From Marinomonas primoryensis (lineage in GTDB: Bacteria > Pseudomonadota > Gammaproteobacteria > Pseudomonadales > Marinomonadaceae), in NCBI RefSeq assembly GCF_013372285.1, contig NZ_CP054301.1, positions 1,784,001-1,848,000 of the forward strand: a stretch of 64,000 bases of DNA, given 5' to 3'. Shown in pieces: positions 1 through 9,304 of the stretch (within the stretch, counting starts at the first letter, position 1; each line of letters starts with the position of its first letter). Both the position numbers and the translations under genes were made by a program. Below the pieces are notes generated by a model that saw only the letters and a program-made list of their open reading frames with translations, made no database searches and was not told the DNA's origin.

Positions 1-52
1 CACTAACTAGACAGTGGGCTTGGTCAAACAAGCAAAAGAACTAGATCGTGTT

Positions 53-129
53 GGAGTGGTAGTTCAGTTGGTTAGAATACCTGCCTGTCACGCAGGGGGT
101 CGCGGGTTCGAGTCCCGTCCATTCCGCCA
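53..129 (+). tRNA. tRNA-Asp (anticodon GTC)
   Basis: A 77-nt cloverleaf with an encoded CCA end. The acceptor arm pairs GGAGTGG (53-59) with CCATTCC (119-125), with one G-T wobble. The anticodon arm reads CCTGTCACG, giving anticodon GTC for aspartate. The T-arm has the usual GGGTTCGAGTCCC. No second tRNA follows; it may be the last member of a tRNA cluster that starts left of the window. Confidence 0.97.
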
Positions 130-493
130 TTTCATGTTGCTTTTACAGTAATGTGGTTAATGGCAAAGCGTTACCGTTTTACAAGCCTTTCATTTGTTCA
201 ATTCATTCTGTATATATCAAGCCTTTGTCTTAGAGTCTATTTGTCATTTCAGGCATTTTTAATTATTCGTACCCTAGATTTCCCTCATTTTCTTGCCTTT
301 AACTGTTTCTCCTTGTTGTTCTCAAGTTATTTTGTGTAATTTTTATCCATATTAGTATGATATTTTTTCAATATTGTATTGCGGAAGAAATACTTACTGG
401 TAATATCAGGTTATGGGCTTCTATAATAGAAGCGTATAAGTGATTTGATAATAGAAAATAAAATTCCCAATAAAAATAACAACGGAGCTTATT
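130..493. other. Intergenic, AT-rich leader upstream of the FadL-type gene
   Basis: No supported gene. It holds the tRNA 3' flank and the promoter region of the outer-membrane porin at 494. A 62-codon open frame at 151-339 has no ribosome-binding site and a T-rich, random-looking translation, so I do not call it. A purine-rich AACGGAG lies just before the porin start. Confidence 0.6.
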
Positions 494-1798
494 ATGACTA
501 CCTCCTCAAAATTCTTGTTTAGAGCAAGCCTTGTTGCCGCCTCTGTGGCTGCTGCATCTTCCGCGTATTCAGCGGGTTTTGCTCTAAATGATCATAGTGC
601 GACAGCCTCGGGTAAAGCGTTAGCAGGTGTAGCAGCTTCTAATGAAGATATCTCTGCCAGTTTCTGGAACCCTGCGCTCTTTGTAAATGCCCAAGATACA
701 ACTGTTTTTGTGTCGGGAGCTTATGTCATGCCAAGTATGGATGTGACAAATATTTCTGCCAATAATGCAACTGCCGCTGGGGGATCATCTATAACTGGGT
801 CTTCAACAAACAGCGACTCTGTTAATAATACGTTAGTGCCTTCTTTTTATCTTGCTAAGCCTTTATCAGATAAGACTGTGGCGGGCATTTCACTAAATGT
901 TCCTTTTGGCTTATCAGGCGATTATGGCCAGGATTGGGCAGGGCGTTTTCATGCAACTGAAACTGCTGTACAAGATATCGCTTTGAGCTTTTCGTTAGCT
1001 CACCGTATGAATGATTGGGTATCAGTTGGTGCTAGTGTGCAGGTTCATAAAGCTGAGATTGTTTTAGAATCTGGTGTTGGATCTACTGTTGCGTTAGCTG
1101 GGGGAGAAGGTGTTGGCCGAATTGAAGCCGATGATACTGGTTATGGCTACAGCTTAGGTGTTGCTTTGGAACCAAAAAAAGGTACTAGAATTGGTTTGGG
1201 TTATCGAAGTGAAGTGGATTTTGATTTTAAAGGTGATGTTAAATATACGGGGGTTTCTACCGGCTTGTCTACCGCTAAAGGTTTAGTTGATGCTAATGTG
1301 AGTGATTCGGTAACGTTACCTTCTGTGCTTACCTTAGGTTTAGAGCAAGATTTAACGCCTAAATTAACTCTTGGTTTAACAGCAATAAAAACAGGTTGGG
1401 GATCTCTTGATGGCCTAAATATTAACTTTGATAGTTCTCAATCAAATTCAGTTCTCACTTTTGGCTTTGAAGATCAGTGGATGTATTCAGCGGGTTTGAC
1501 CTATGATTATTCTGATAAGCTGACCTTGCGTACTGGTGTGGCGATGGATAATTCACCAGTGACTGATGAGTATCGTTCAGCTCGAACACCGGATGGTGAT
1601 CGTAAATGGATATCTATTGGTGGGACTTATGACTTTAATGACATGACATCTGCTACCTTTGCCTTTACTCACGTGATGATTGAAGATGTGTCCGTAAATC
1701 GTACAAACTTAACGGAAGATGCAAGTCGAGGAAAGCTAAAAGCTGATTATGAATCATCTGCGAATGTTGTCTCTGTTGCTATGAACATGGCGTTCTAA
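494..1798 (+). CDS. FadL/OmpP1-family outer-membrane transport protein
   Basis: The 434-aa product has an N-terminal signal peptide (cleavage near SSAYSA-GF). It continues with the FadL-family start GFALNDHSATASGKALAG and the conserved SFWNPALF segment, where FadL proteins form the N-terminal hatch. The rest is alternating polar/aromatic beta-strands, and it ends in the aromatic residue typical of outer-membrane barrels (NMAF). Family members carry long-chain fatty acids or other hydrophobic compounds, including aromatics, across the outer membrane; the substrate cannot be read here. GGAG lies 8 nt before the ATG, and a strong terminator follows at once, so it is probably a single-gene transcript. 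Family call is firm; fatty-acid specificity is not. Confidence 0.9.
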   Translation: MTTSSKFLFRASLVAASVAAASSAYSAGFALNDHSATASGKALAGVAASNEDISASFWNPALFVNAQDTTVFVSGAYVMPSMDVTNISANNATAAGGSSITGSSTNSDSVNNTLVPSFYLAKPLSDKTVAGISLNVPFGLSGDYGQDWAGRFHATETAVQDIALSFSLAHRMNDWVSVGASVQVHKAEIVLESGVGSTVALAGGEGVGRIEADDTGYGYSLGVALEPKKGTRIGLGYRSEVDFDFKGDVKYTGVSTGLSTAKGLVDANVSDSVTLPSVLTLGLEQDLTPKLTLGLTAIKTGWGSLDGLNINFDSSQSNSVLTFGFEDQWMYSAGLTYDYSDKLTLRTGVAMDNSPVTDEYRSARTPDGDRKWISIGGTYDFNDMTSATFAFTHVMIEDVSVNRTNLTEDASRGKLKADYESSANVVSVAMNMAF

Positions 1799-1822
1799 AT
1801 TCGTTAATCTATTTTTTAATAG

Positions 1823-1859
1823 AAAAAGCCAGAGTTCGATTATGAACTCTGGCTTTTTT
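1823..1859 (+). terminator. Rho-independent terminator after the FadL-type gene
   Basis: The arms AAAAAGCCAGAGTTC and GAACTCTGGCTTTTTT pair perfectly around a 6-nt loop and end in a T run. The A run on the other side means it could also end minus-strand transcripts, but the next minus-strand gene stops at 1909, just upstream in that sense, so it may serve both convergent genes. Confidence 0.92.
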
Positions 1860-1908
1860 GTGTCTGTCGTTTGAGGGGGGGATGATTATTTGATGAAGTC
1901 AACCAATG

Positions 1909-4161
1909 CTAATAGACCATGCGTAATTCTTTTGCTTTTGCGTTGTCTTTTGCGGTCCAGTCGGACAGTGGTGAAGGCTTAGCGAAGTAGTACCCTTGTA
2001 ATGTGTGGCAGCCAAGAGCTGCCAATAAATTAGCTTGCTCTTTCGTTTCTATGCCTTCCGCGATGACTTTCATGTTAAGTGATTCAGCAAGCTGTATGGT
2101 GGACTTCACGATATCAATATGGCGTTGATCTCCCGGAAGAGGTGAGATAAAACGACGATCTATCTTAAGTATATCCGCAGGGATGTCGACAAGTTGTCCT
2201 AATGAGGCTTGCCCCGTTCCAAAATCATCAATGGCGATAGAGTAACCATACTGAGATAAGCTTCTTAGGCGCTTATGTATTAATGGGTGAGTCATCACTG
2301 AACTGGTTTCGGTGATCTCTAGTTCTAGCATGTTGGTTAGCCAGGGGTTATCTGCAATCAATGTCATTAACAAGGCAAAGAAACCATCATTCATGAGTTC
2401 TTGGCCTGCTAGGTTAAAGGCGATGGGTGTATGTATGTGTTCTTTTTGCCACTGCGAGAGTGTCACAACAAGCTCTCGTACTAGGTTTTCAGCCAGAAGT
2501 GGAAGTAAGCCTAAATCTTCTGCGATTTTAATGAAGGAAGTAGGGGGGATGAACTTTCCATTATTTTGCCATCTAGCGAGCGCTTCAAACGAACAAATTT
2601 GCCCATTTGGTGTTACTTGAGGTTGTAGCCAAATACTTATTTCTTTATTTTTAATAGCAGTGCTGAGCTTTAGGCCAAGCTTGTGTTCTTCAATTAGCTT
2701 ATTTTCAAGGTTGTGGTTGTAGTACGAAAATCGATCTATGCTCGTTGAATACTCTAACGCCATCTCACAATGTTCTAATAGTTCTTCTGCTGTCTTACCA
2801 TCGGTATGGTAGTAAGCGATGCCGACATGATAGTCCATATTCAATCTACTGCCATCAACCGTTATCTGGCTAGGTAAAATGGAATGGATAAGGGTCGATA
2901 ACTTCTTCTGGATTAGATACGTCTGTCCTAGTGGTACGAAGCAAGAAAATTTCACGCCTCTCAGGCGTCCAATAATTGCTTGCTCTGACAACCTCTTTTG
3001 AAGCATTTTTGAAAAATTGAGAATAACTTTATTTGCGCTGTCTTTACCATATTGCTTGTTGAGCAATTTAAAATGGCTGATTCGAATAATAAACATGGCG
3101 CCTGTTAGATGGCTATCTTGCTCATCTATACGTTGATTTACCTGATGACAAAAATGCCTGTGGTTGGGTAACAGAGTAAGTAAATCAAAGTGTGCTAAGC
3201 GACTGTTGGTTTGTTGAGTGCTTTCTAGTTCTTGCTGTATTGCGCGTAATTGTGTGGTGTTTTGTAGGTGGAGAACATAATGGCCATGTTGGGTTAACGC
3301 CGCTCTGCGAATTTCAATATGAATATTGGTTTTTTGTTTTAATGTGCATTCAGCGACATTGGATTGCCAGAAAAATCTTCCAGTGTCGCCAAGCGGAGAC
3401 AACCAATCGGTAATGGTTGAATCAGGAAGATATTTTTGTTTTGAATCGCTGATAAGGTCGCGTGCAAGTTGGTTTGCTTTTAAGATTTTGCCGCGCTGAT
3501 CGCAAAGCAAAGAGGGTGTACCTGTGTTCTCAAAAAACTCCTCATACATTGCGTAGTTATCATTTAGCTTGCGATAAAGTACCTTCATGTGAGAAGCGTT
3601 ACTCTCAAGGGTCTGAATGATTCGTGAAACTGCAAGGGGCAGTCCAATATTGAGTGTGACGAACGTGAGCAGTTGAAAATAAAATGATGGTGCAAGGTCT
3701 GATTGGCCGACGTTAAGACTGTCTGATGTCATTAAGAAAAAAGGATATACGTTGATTGCCATCGCGACTAAGCAGGCTCTGAAACTAAATAGCAAGCGAG
3801 TAATTAATGGGAGTGAGTACAACGAAACGAGTGCGTATTTTTCAGCATGGAACTCATCACTTAACGTTAGTAATAAAAAGCTTGTGGTTACTAATGTGAG
3901 CAGAAATAAGACTGCCGTCACTTTGGCGTATTTTTTACTAAAATAGAGCAGGCCAATCAGAAGGCAAAGATAAACACTGTTTATGCTTAAAAAAGAAAGC
4001 TCACCAGGAATGAAGAGGGAATGGAGCTCCGATATGAAAAAAATACAAACAGTAAGCGCGAGTAAGATTCTTAAGGCACTTTGCTGGAAGGTTTTTTCTT
4101 CTCGACCAAGAGGTTGATCAGAACTAACCAGAAAATAATTTTTAAGAAAATTAATAAGCAT
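1909..4161 (-). CDS. Membrane c-di-GMP phosphodiesterase: degenerate GGDEF plus intact EAL
   Basis: A 750-aa protein. Residues about 25-190 form several membrane segments, followed by a PAS-like sensor region (about 205-310; YEEFFENTGTPSLLCDQRGK), a GGDEF-fold domain (about 325-465) and an EAL domain (about 490-740). The GGDEF signature is replaced by RGVKF, so cyclase activity is very unlikely. The EAL domain keeps FEALARW, the Asn of AFNLAG, the Glu of ELEITE, DDFGTG, the Lys of LKIDRRF and EGIET, i.e. the metal- and substrate-binding set of active phosphodiesterases. Predicted role: sense a signal at the membrane and lower c-di-GMP, with the dead GGDEF possibly acting as a GTP-sensing regulatory domain. 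It is transcribed alone, convergent with the porin gene. Confidence 0.9.
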   Translation of the reverse strand: MLINFLKNYFLVSSDQPLGREEKTFQQSALRILLALTVCIFFISELHSLFIPGELSFLSINSVYLCLLIGLLYFSKKYAKVTAVLFLLTLVTTSFLLLTLSDEFHAEKYALVSLYSLPLITRLLFSFRACLVAMAINVYPFFLMTSDSLNVGQSDLAPSFYFQLLTFVTLNIGLPLAVSRIIQTLESNASHMKVLYRKLNDNYAMYEEFFENTGTPSLLCDQRGKILKANQLARDLISDSKQKYLPDSTITDWLSPLGDTGRFFWQSNVAECTLKQKTNIHIEIRRAALTQHGHYVLHLQNTTQLRAIQQELESTQQTNSRLAHFDLLTLLPNHRHFCHQVNQRIDEQDSHLTGAMFIIRISHFKLLNKQYGKDSANKVILNFSKMLQKRLSEQAIIGRLRGVKFSCFVPLGQTYLIQKKLSTLIHSILPSQITVDGSRLNMDYHVGIAYYHTDGKTAEELLEHCEMALEYSTSIDRFSYYNHNLENKLIEEHKLGLKLSTAIKNKEISIWLQPQVTPNGQICSFEALARWQNNGKFIPPTSFIKIAEDLGLLPLLAENLVRELVVTLSQWQKEHIHTPIAFNLAGQELMNDGFFALLMTLIADNPWLTNMLELEITETSSVMTHPLIHKRLRSLSQYGYSIAIDDFGTGQASLGQLVDIPADILKIDRRFISPLPGDQRHIDIVKSTIQLAESLNMKVIAEGIETKEQANLLAALGCHTLQGYYFAKPSPLSDWTAKDNAKAKELRMVY

Positions 4162-4272
4162 TTATCAACTTCATAATGCGAAAGAATAAGTTGTAACTAT
4201 TTACAACTTTAAATAGACAGTACCTAAAAATCTTTAATTTGACTACGCTAGTTTGAAATTTAACGTAAAAAA

Positions 4273-5382
4273 TCATGTGTTAATGCACCGAAGGTGATTG
4301 TCCCAATGAAAGTTCGGGTGTTTTTTAATCATTTTACTGGTGTTCTGTACTGGGTTGTTTTTTAGTTGTGTGCCTGTGCCGCTAGTCAATAAAAACTCAT
4401 GAGCATTATCCGTTCCAATGAGCCCACAAACATCACGGCAGTTTTCTATTCCTAAAAAAGTTTTAGAGTTTACATGCCAATAGGCAACAAGGCCGCCTCT
4501 TGGGGTGCTCACAGCAAGCACTTCTCCTGATTTGTCGAAGCAAACACTGCCACAATATTGTTTAAAGCGAACCCTAACGTCTTCAGGTATAGGGAGGTAT
4601 TCTATGTGTGCTTGGTTGACGCGAGATAAACCAACTAATGGTACTTGATCCCATATATCGCCTTGATATTGAAACCCTAACGCGACGGTGCCTTGTTGGT
4701 TTACATCGAGGTGTCGGATGCTCAGTTGATGTAAGTCATTACTATGGACGGACTGATTTAGTACACGGCCGTCATTAAGTGAAAGGTAGGTGACATTAGG
4801 TTTCATGGTGTCGAGGTTTAGAATGTCTCTATCATTATCTGGATGAGTCATAAGTCCACCATTGGCAATCACTAACACCTGCTGATCTAAAAATACCGAT
4901 TCATGAGGGCCAATACCATTACTGCTAAAAGATTGAATTATTTCTCCGCTTGGCCATTCACGTACAAATATCTTACCTTGGCCTGTTGGGAAATGATTTT
5001 CCTGAGTGATGAGGTGTGAGCCGTCATTAGTAAAAAGGGCATGCCCATAAAAATGATGGTCTTTACTGGGCTCAATTCGTTTTATTCTTTGGTTGTTTGA
5101 TACATTAAAGAAATCAATAAAGTAACCTGGCCTTCGAGCTACAATGCCAATAATGCTTTGATTAGGATGAATGAGCGGAGCATGCGCTCTATCTGTGAGT
5201 GATGTGCTCCAGACCATTTCTCCATCCCCATCAAAGACCCCAAAATAGTGCTCTTTTCTATTGATGGAATAGGCAGAGGCATATAATTTTTCATTAGTAA
5301 GCTGTTGAGTGATAGCGGCCCATGAAGGCGTCGCCATCATCGCACCGCTTAACGTCAGAAATGATCGCCTTGATAGCACCAC
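4273..5382 (-). CDS. DUF1513 protein with Tat signal, last gene of imelysin iron operon
   Basis: A 369-aa protein that begins with a twin-arginine signal (LSRRSFLTLSG...ATPSWA), so it is predicted to be exported folded to the periplasm. The remainder reads as repeated beta-rich segments like a propeller (for example HALFTNDGSHLITQENHFPTGQGKI in part), as in DUF1513 proteins. The start is GTG and overlaps the stop of the upstream imelysin gene by one base (TAGTG), implying translational coupling. DUF1513 genes typically sit at the end of operons with two imelysins and a di-haem oxidoreductase, as here; the biochemical role is unknown but the setting points to periplasmic iron handling. Confidence 0.85.
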   Translation of the reverse strand: MVLSRRSFLTLSGAMMATPSWAAITQQLTNEKLYASAYSINRKEHYFGVFDGDGEMVWSTSLTDRAHAPLIHPNQSIIGIVARRPGYFIDFFNVSNNQRIKRIEPSKDHHFYGHALFTNDGSHLITQENHFPTGQGKIFVREWPSGEIIQSFSSNGIGPHESVFLDQQVLVIANGGLMTHPDNDRDILNLDTMKPNVTYLSLNDGRVLNQSVHSNDLHQLSIRHLDVNQQGTVALGFQYQGDIWDQVPLVGLSRVNQAHIEYLPIPEDVRVRFKQYCGSVCFDKSGEVLAVSTPRGGLVAYWHVNSKTFLGIENCRDVCGLIGTDNAHEFLLTSGTGTQLKNNPVQNTSKMIKKHPNFHWDNHLRCINT

Positions 5383-6440
5383 TAGTCTCCATCTCTGCTA
5401 TTAAAGCCAATTTGAAACCCCAACTGAGTCACAAGGCTGGCGAGATAGGACTGACTATTGGATATCGATTTCACCAAAGGCCTTGCAATAGAAGTACGGT
5501 CGTTATTTGGCTGGTCTGCATGGAAAAAATTATTGGGCAATTGGAGCGAAAGTTTCACATTTTGTATGAGTTGTTCATCCAGCTGTGTCGCCAGGATTGG
5601 GTTCGTCTGCTTTGCCATTGTATATAAAGAGGGAGATCCTGCGTGATAGATTTCACGATAAGATTGTAAGTTTTTTTGTATGGCTTTAAGTGACAAGTCG
5701 CTTCGATAAAACTCGGCAAGCTTCAGATTTTCTCGTCCATTGTAGCCAATCGGAGTTTCAAGCTTGGCGTCTTTGACAGCGGACATGTGTTCTATCCATT
5801 GTTGCAAAAATTGCTCTAAAGCCACTTTCTCAGGGTCAAAGCCTGTGCCTTCTTCATCAAAAACCCAGTCCTCAGCTTTCCCTTCTTGCCACTGTTTTGC
5901 CACGGCATCAGCACTCTCAAAATGATGTGCAGTGACCTTTTCAAGTAAGCGACAATGATTACTGGATTGTATGGGTTCAAAATCTGGATGGTAAAGTAGG
6001 CTTTCAACAGCGGTTAAGCCGCGCACAGCAATACTGGCTGATGTCCAGAACTTAGGGGCATCCATGACGGATGGATCGCCTTGACTCAGGGCTCTAAGTT
6101 GTCTTTGTGTTACCCCTTTTTTATCTGGCCAATATTCAAAAGCGTAATAGCGCATAAAGTAAGTGACAGGGCCAAAATTAAGCCATTGTACTTGCTGCCA
6201 GTCTAGTGCATTAGCTTGAAATGCTTCTTGAGCGTTTTGAAGTGCTTGTTCAGAAGGTGCAGCGCAAAGAGCCTCACTGCGTTGTTGTAATACTTTTGAG
6301 GATTCTGTGTAGGAATCGTACCCTTGAGTAATAACACTAGAAACAATGCCATTAAGGGGGGCTTCCCATTGGCCAGCCGATGCGAGTAAAGGAGTTGTGG
6401 CGCTAATGGCTAAAGCAACTAGCTTGGGGAAATATGTCAT
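5382..6440 (-). CDS. Imelysin-family protein, second copy in operon
   Basis: A 352-aa exported protein with a type I signal peptide (MTYFPKLVALAISATTPLLASA). Overall it resembles the imelysin (peptidase M75, insulin-cleaving-protease-like) family: all-helical, with segments such as WLNFGPVTYFMRYYAFEYWP. The family's GxHxxE motif appears as GLTAVE, so the histidine is missing. That suggests a changed or lost metal site compared with the first imelysin of the operon. It overlaps its neighbours by one base at each end (TAATG at its start), so the genes are tightly coupled. Imelysins here are thought to act in iron capture at the cell surface or periplasm; peptidase activity is not supported for bacterial homologues. 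Confidence 0.85.
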   Translation of the reverse strand: MTYFPKLVALAISATTPLLASAGQWEAPLNGIVSSVITQGYDSYTESSKVLQQRSEALCAAPSEQALQNAQEAFQANALDWQQVQWLNFGPVTYFMRYYAFEYWPDKKGVTQRQLRALSQGDPSVMDAPKFWTSASIAVRGLTAVESLLYHPDFEPIQSSNHCRLLEKVTAHHFESADAVAKQWQEGKAEDWVFDEEGTGFDPEKVALEQFLQQWIEHMSAVKDAKLETPIGYNGRENLKLAEFYRSDLSLKAIQKNLQSYREIYHAGSPSLYTMAKQTNPILATQLDEQLIQNVKLSLQLPNNFFHADQPNNDRTSIARPLVKSISNSQSYLASLVTQLGFQIGFNSRDGD

Positions 6441-7825
6441 TAAAGCGACTCCAAAAAGTAGATGAGTTTTTTTCGATGTTCTTTGTTTAGCTGTTTATAA
6501 TATTCTTTGCTGTTTTGGGCTTCGCCGCCATGCCATAGAATGGCCTCTTCAATGGTCCGAGCTCGACCATCATGTAAAAAGCCTACTCTACCAGACGTTT
6601 TTTCAGATAAACCAATTCCCCACAAAGGTGCTGTTCTCCATTCGTTTGGGGTGGCTGAAAAGCTTTGAAACCCACTGGCTAGTCCTGGTCCCATATCGTG
6701 CAAAAGCATGTCCGTAAAAGGATAAAAAGTGCGGTTGTTTAATATGGCAAAACTTGAGCTTTCACCTGTTTTCATTTTTGGAATGTGGCAGCTCGCACAG
6801 GCGCTTTGTTCAAACACTTTTTTCCCTTCAAGAAAGGTCGTATCACTTAGATTGCGCATTGCAGGTGGTGAAGACAATGAAACAAAAAGATCTACTAATC
6901 TTGATTGCTGTTGATCAACTTCTAAATTGTCTAAATGTGTACTGTTACCATTTGGGCTATCTATGCATGTTTTTTGGTATTCTGTGCAATCACCTGATGC
7001 CGAAGGGTTAAGGGGTGTCGATAAGCCTAAATCAGTATTGAATGCCAGCTGATTTTGCGCAGTTATACTGGGCGTGGCAGCTTTATAACCAAAACGACCG
7101 AGGATATTTTCGTTACCGTTACTATTGGGTATCCAGCTCACTCGACCGCTGATGCCATCACTATCTTTGTCGCTAGGATCGGCATTGGCAATAATCATAT
7201 CACTTGGAATATTATCTAATAAACCCATTCCGACTAATGCAGGAGAAACAAGAAGAGTAACATCTGTACTATCCTCAAAGTCTCCATAATTCAAGCTAGT
7301 CCAATGGATATTTGGTGTTCTTAATTCGACCTTGGTTTCATCAGTTAGTGTCTCTATATGTGTACTATAAGTAAGATAGTAATCCCCTTCAGGAAGAATG
7401 CCTGGGGAGCTTTGTCCTTGGAATTGGTGGCCATAATGTTTATCACCAATATTAGGATAAATGAAATCAGCAATAGGGGAGGTATTTTTATAAGATTTGC
7501 CAAGACGGATTAGAAAAGATGGAACGGATGCGCCACTTACACCCGTTTCAGGAGCATGACCTCTACCATTATTTATATGGCAGCTATTGCAGGATCGAGT
7601 GTTATAAAGCGGACCCAAACCATCGCTGGCTGTGGTTGAAGAGGGAGAAGGCACCCAAAATTTTTGGAATACCGCTTCACCAATATAAAAATCGAGTTTG
7701 TCTTCAAGCGCAATTCCAGTAAGAGGAGATGAGTAATCACTAGCAATCGCTACGTTCTGAAAACAAAAAAAGCTGACGTAAACGCCAGCTATCAAAAAAG
7801 TAATACTTTTCAATTTTTCTGTCAT
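6440..7825 (-). CDS. Di-haem oxidoreductase (putative cytochrome c peroxidase-like / thiol oxidoreductase)
   Basis: A 461-aa protein with an N-terminal signal and two c-type haem motifs: CNSCH near residue 80 and CASCH near residue 345. The second lies in the segment FEQSACASCHIPKM, typical of the DUF1111-type di-haem oxidoreductase family. Predicted to be periplasmic, where it would pass electrons, possibly changing the redox state of iron for the adjoining imelysins. It is the second gene of the four-gene operon: 81 bp downstream of the first imelysin and overlapping the next gene by one base. The name thiol oxidoreductase is used in annotations, but no thiol reaction can be read from the sequence. 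Confidence 0.88.
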   Translation of the reverse strand: MTEKLKSITFLIAGVYVSFFCFQNVAIASDYSSPLTGIALEDKLDFYIGEAVFQKFWVPSPSSTTASDGLGPLYNTRSCNSCHINNGRGHAPETGVSGASVPSFLIRLGKSYKNTSPIADFIYPNIGDKHYGHQFQGQSSPGILPEGDYYLTYSTHIETLTDETKVELRTPNIHWTSLNYGDFEDSTDVTLLVSPALVGMGLLDNIPSDMIIANADPSDKDSDGISGRVSWIPNSNGNENILGRFGYKAATPSITAQNQLAFNTDLGLSTPLNPSASGDCTEYQKTCIDSPNGNSTHLDNLEVDQQQSRLVDLFVSLSSPPAMRNLSDTTFLEGKKVFEQSACASCHIPKMKTGESSSFAILNNRTFYPFTDMLLHDMGPGLASGFQSFSATPNEWRTAPLWGIGLSEKTSGRVGFLHDGRARTIEEAILWHGGEAQNSKEYYKQLNKEHRKKLIYFLESL

Positions 7826-7906
7826 AAATAGACAAATACCATTAACTGACTAAATGACACATCCTTCCTGGTATCCCATTTACATGTTTTTATAGGGATA
7901 ACAGTA

Positions 7907-9202
7907 TTATTCAAATACCGAGCTTGGGTTATCTAAACTATCAGACCCTTCTAGCGCGATGCCCTGAAGATTTAGCTGATGGATGATTTCTTCTGTAGTG
8001 CGTGTTTCATTCACTAATGAGTCGACAAACGTTTGTACTAGCTGATTGCCTTTAGTGTTATTCATTGCAATGAGAACGTCAAAGGTTTGTCCTTTTTTTG
8101 CCGCATCTACCATGGCTTGTGCTGCACTTTCTGTTTCATCTAACTTTTGTTTCATCTCGGCGTCTAGCTGCGTATTTTTCTGGGCAACAAGGTTGGATAA
8201 AGACGCGCCTTTTATCCAGCTACCGTCAACACGTTTGTACTCGCCTAAATAGACGTTTTTAATGCCTTTCGCGTCATAGTAGTGTGACCAATGAGTGTTA
8301 TCAGAGAAGCAATCATGCTCTTCTTCTGGGTCGTGTAACATTAGGCCAAGTTTTGTACGTTCTCCGCCTAATTCACCGTATGCAAGGCTTCCCATTCCGG
8401 TAAGAATAGTAGAAAGACCTTCTTCTGGTGTTTTTTCCAGTAGCGCAACGCGAGCGTCGCCGTTATTTTTCCAGTTATTTGCCATTTCTTCTAAGTCAGA
8501 AATGAGTAAGTCTGTTGCTGCAACTAAATAGTCACGACGACGATCACAATTGCCATTTGTGCAATTTTCTAGATCGAAATCTGTTGCTGGTCGTTCACCT
8601 GCGCCTGGGTTTGTGCCGTATAAATCTTGGCCCCAAAGTAAAAACTCAATGGCATGGTAGCCGCTTGCGACATTGGCTTCAACGCCATCGGCTTCTTGAA
8701 GTGTATTGGAGATAAGCTCAGGAGTGATATTGGAGGTGTCAACTTTCACGCCGCCAATCATTAGGCTTTTTGATGCAATAACATTAGCAGAGTAAAGAGC
8801 GTTCAAATCTGATTCTGAGCCATAGCTGTCTTTAGCAACATAGTCTATTAAACCTTCATCTAATGGCCAAGCATTAACTTTGCCTTCCCAATCGTCAACA
8901 ATAGCATTACCGAAGCGGTAAACTTCACTTTGTTGATATGGAACGCGAGCTGCAATCCATGCGGTACGAGCGGCTTTTAAATTAGCTTCAGTTGGTTCGG
9001 CTAGAAGAGCATTAATAGAAGAGCGTAATGCTTTTGCTGTCATTAAAGAATCACTATAGATAGCCTCAGCAATATTGGCATAATGAACGACAACAGAATC
9101 CGCTGTAGCAGTAGAGGATTCATTTTTTACAGCAGCTGGACCGCAAGCTGTAAGCATCGCACCTGTAATGCAGACTGCGATAGGGGTAAATAACCGTTTC
9201 AT
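7907..9202 (-). CDS. Imelysin-family iron-regulated lipoprotein (IrpA-like)
   Basis: A 431-aa product. I choose the ATG at 9202: it is preceded by GGAG at 8-nt spacing and opens a lipoprotein signal (MKRLFTPIAVCITGAMLTAC, lipobox LTAC). The longer frame to 9277 would put a Fur-like box inside the coding region. The imelysin signature GxHxxE is intact as GYHAIE, followed by FLLWGQD, and the C-terminal half shows the second helical bundle of the family. It is the first gene of a minus-strand operon with a di-haem oxidoreductase, a second imelysin and DUF1513. Known relatives are induced by iron starvation, and the upstream Fur-like box fits that. Predicted role: periplasm-facing lipoprotein in iron uptake. 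Confidence 0.9.
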   Translation of the reverse strand: MKRLFTPIAVCITGAMLTACGPAAVKNESSTATADSVVVHYANIAEAIYSDSLMTAKALRSSINALLAEPTEANLKAARTAWIAARVPYQQSEVYRFGNAIVDDWEGKVNAWPLDEGLIDYVAKDSYGSESDLNALYSANVIASKSLMIGGVKVDTSNITPELISNTLQEADGVEANVASGYHAIEFLLWGQDLYGTNPGAGERPATDFDLENCTNGNCDRRRDYLVAATDLLISDLEEMANNWKNNGDARVALLEKTPEEGLSTILTGMGSLAYGELGGERTKLGLMLHDPEEEHDCFSDNTHWSHYYDAKGIKNVYLGEYKRVDGSWIKGASLSNLVAQKNTQLDAEMKQKLDETESAAQAMVDAAKKGQTFDVLIAMNNTKGNQLVQTFVDSLVNETRTTEEIIHQLNLQGIALEGSDSLDNPSSVFE

Positions 9203-9247
9203 GTTTGAAGCTCCAATAGAATGTTGTATTAACATGATATTAGAAAT

Positions 9248-9266
9248 GAAAACGATTATCAATGAG
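9248..9266 (-). promoter_or_regulatory. Candidate Fur box of the imelysin operon
   Basis: On the minus strand the 19 bases read CTCATTGATAATCGTTTTC. They match the classical Fur consensus GATAATGATAATCATTATC at 13 of 19 positions, including an unbroken TGATAATC core. The site lies 46 bp upstream of the chosen start codon of the IrpA-like gene, a usual place for Fur repression. The function of the operon supports it; binding is inferred. Confidence 0.7.
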
Positions 9267-9304
9267 TGTTTTTGCACATTCCTTACAATTCTAGAGCGGA
9301 GAAC

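Noticed and set aside
53-129. tRNA-Asp as an integration site of a genomic island
   Set aside because: The flanking genes look like core genome, no integrase is present, and the 3' end of the tRNA is not repeated where the accessory stretch begins or ends.
151-339. 62-codon plus-strand frame after the tRNA
   Set aside because: Phe/Leu/Ser-rich translation of T-rich DNA, no ribosome-binding site; likely chance.
9203-9277. Extended N-terminus of the IrpA-like imelysin
   Set aside because: It would bury the Fur-like box and hide the lipoprotein signal; the ATG at 9202 has a proper GGAG.
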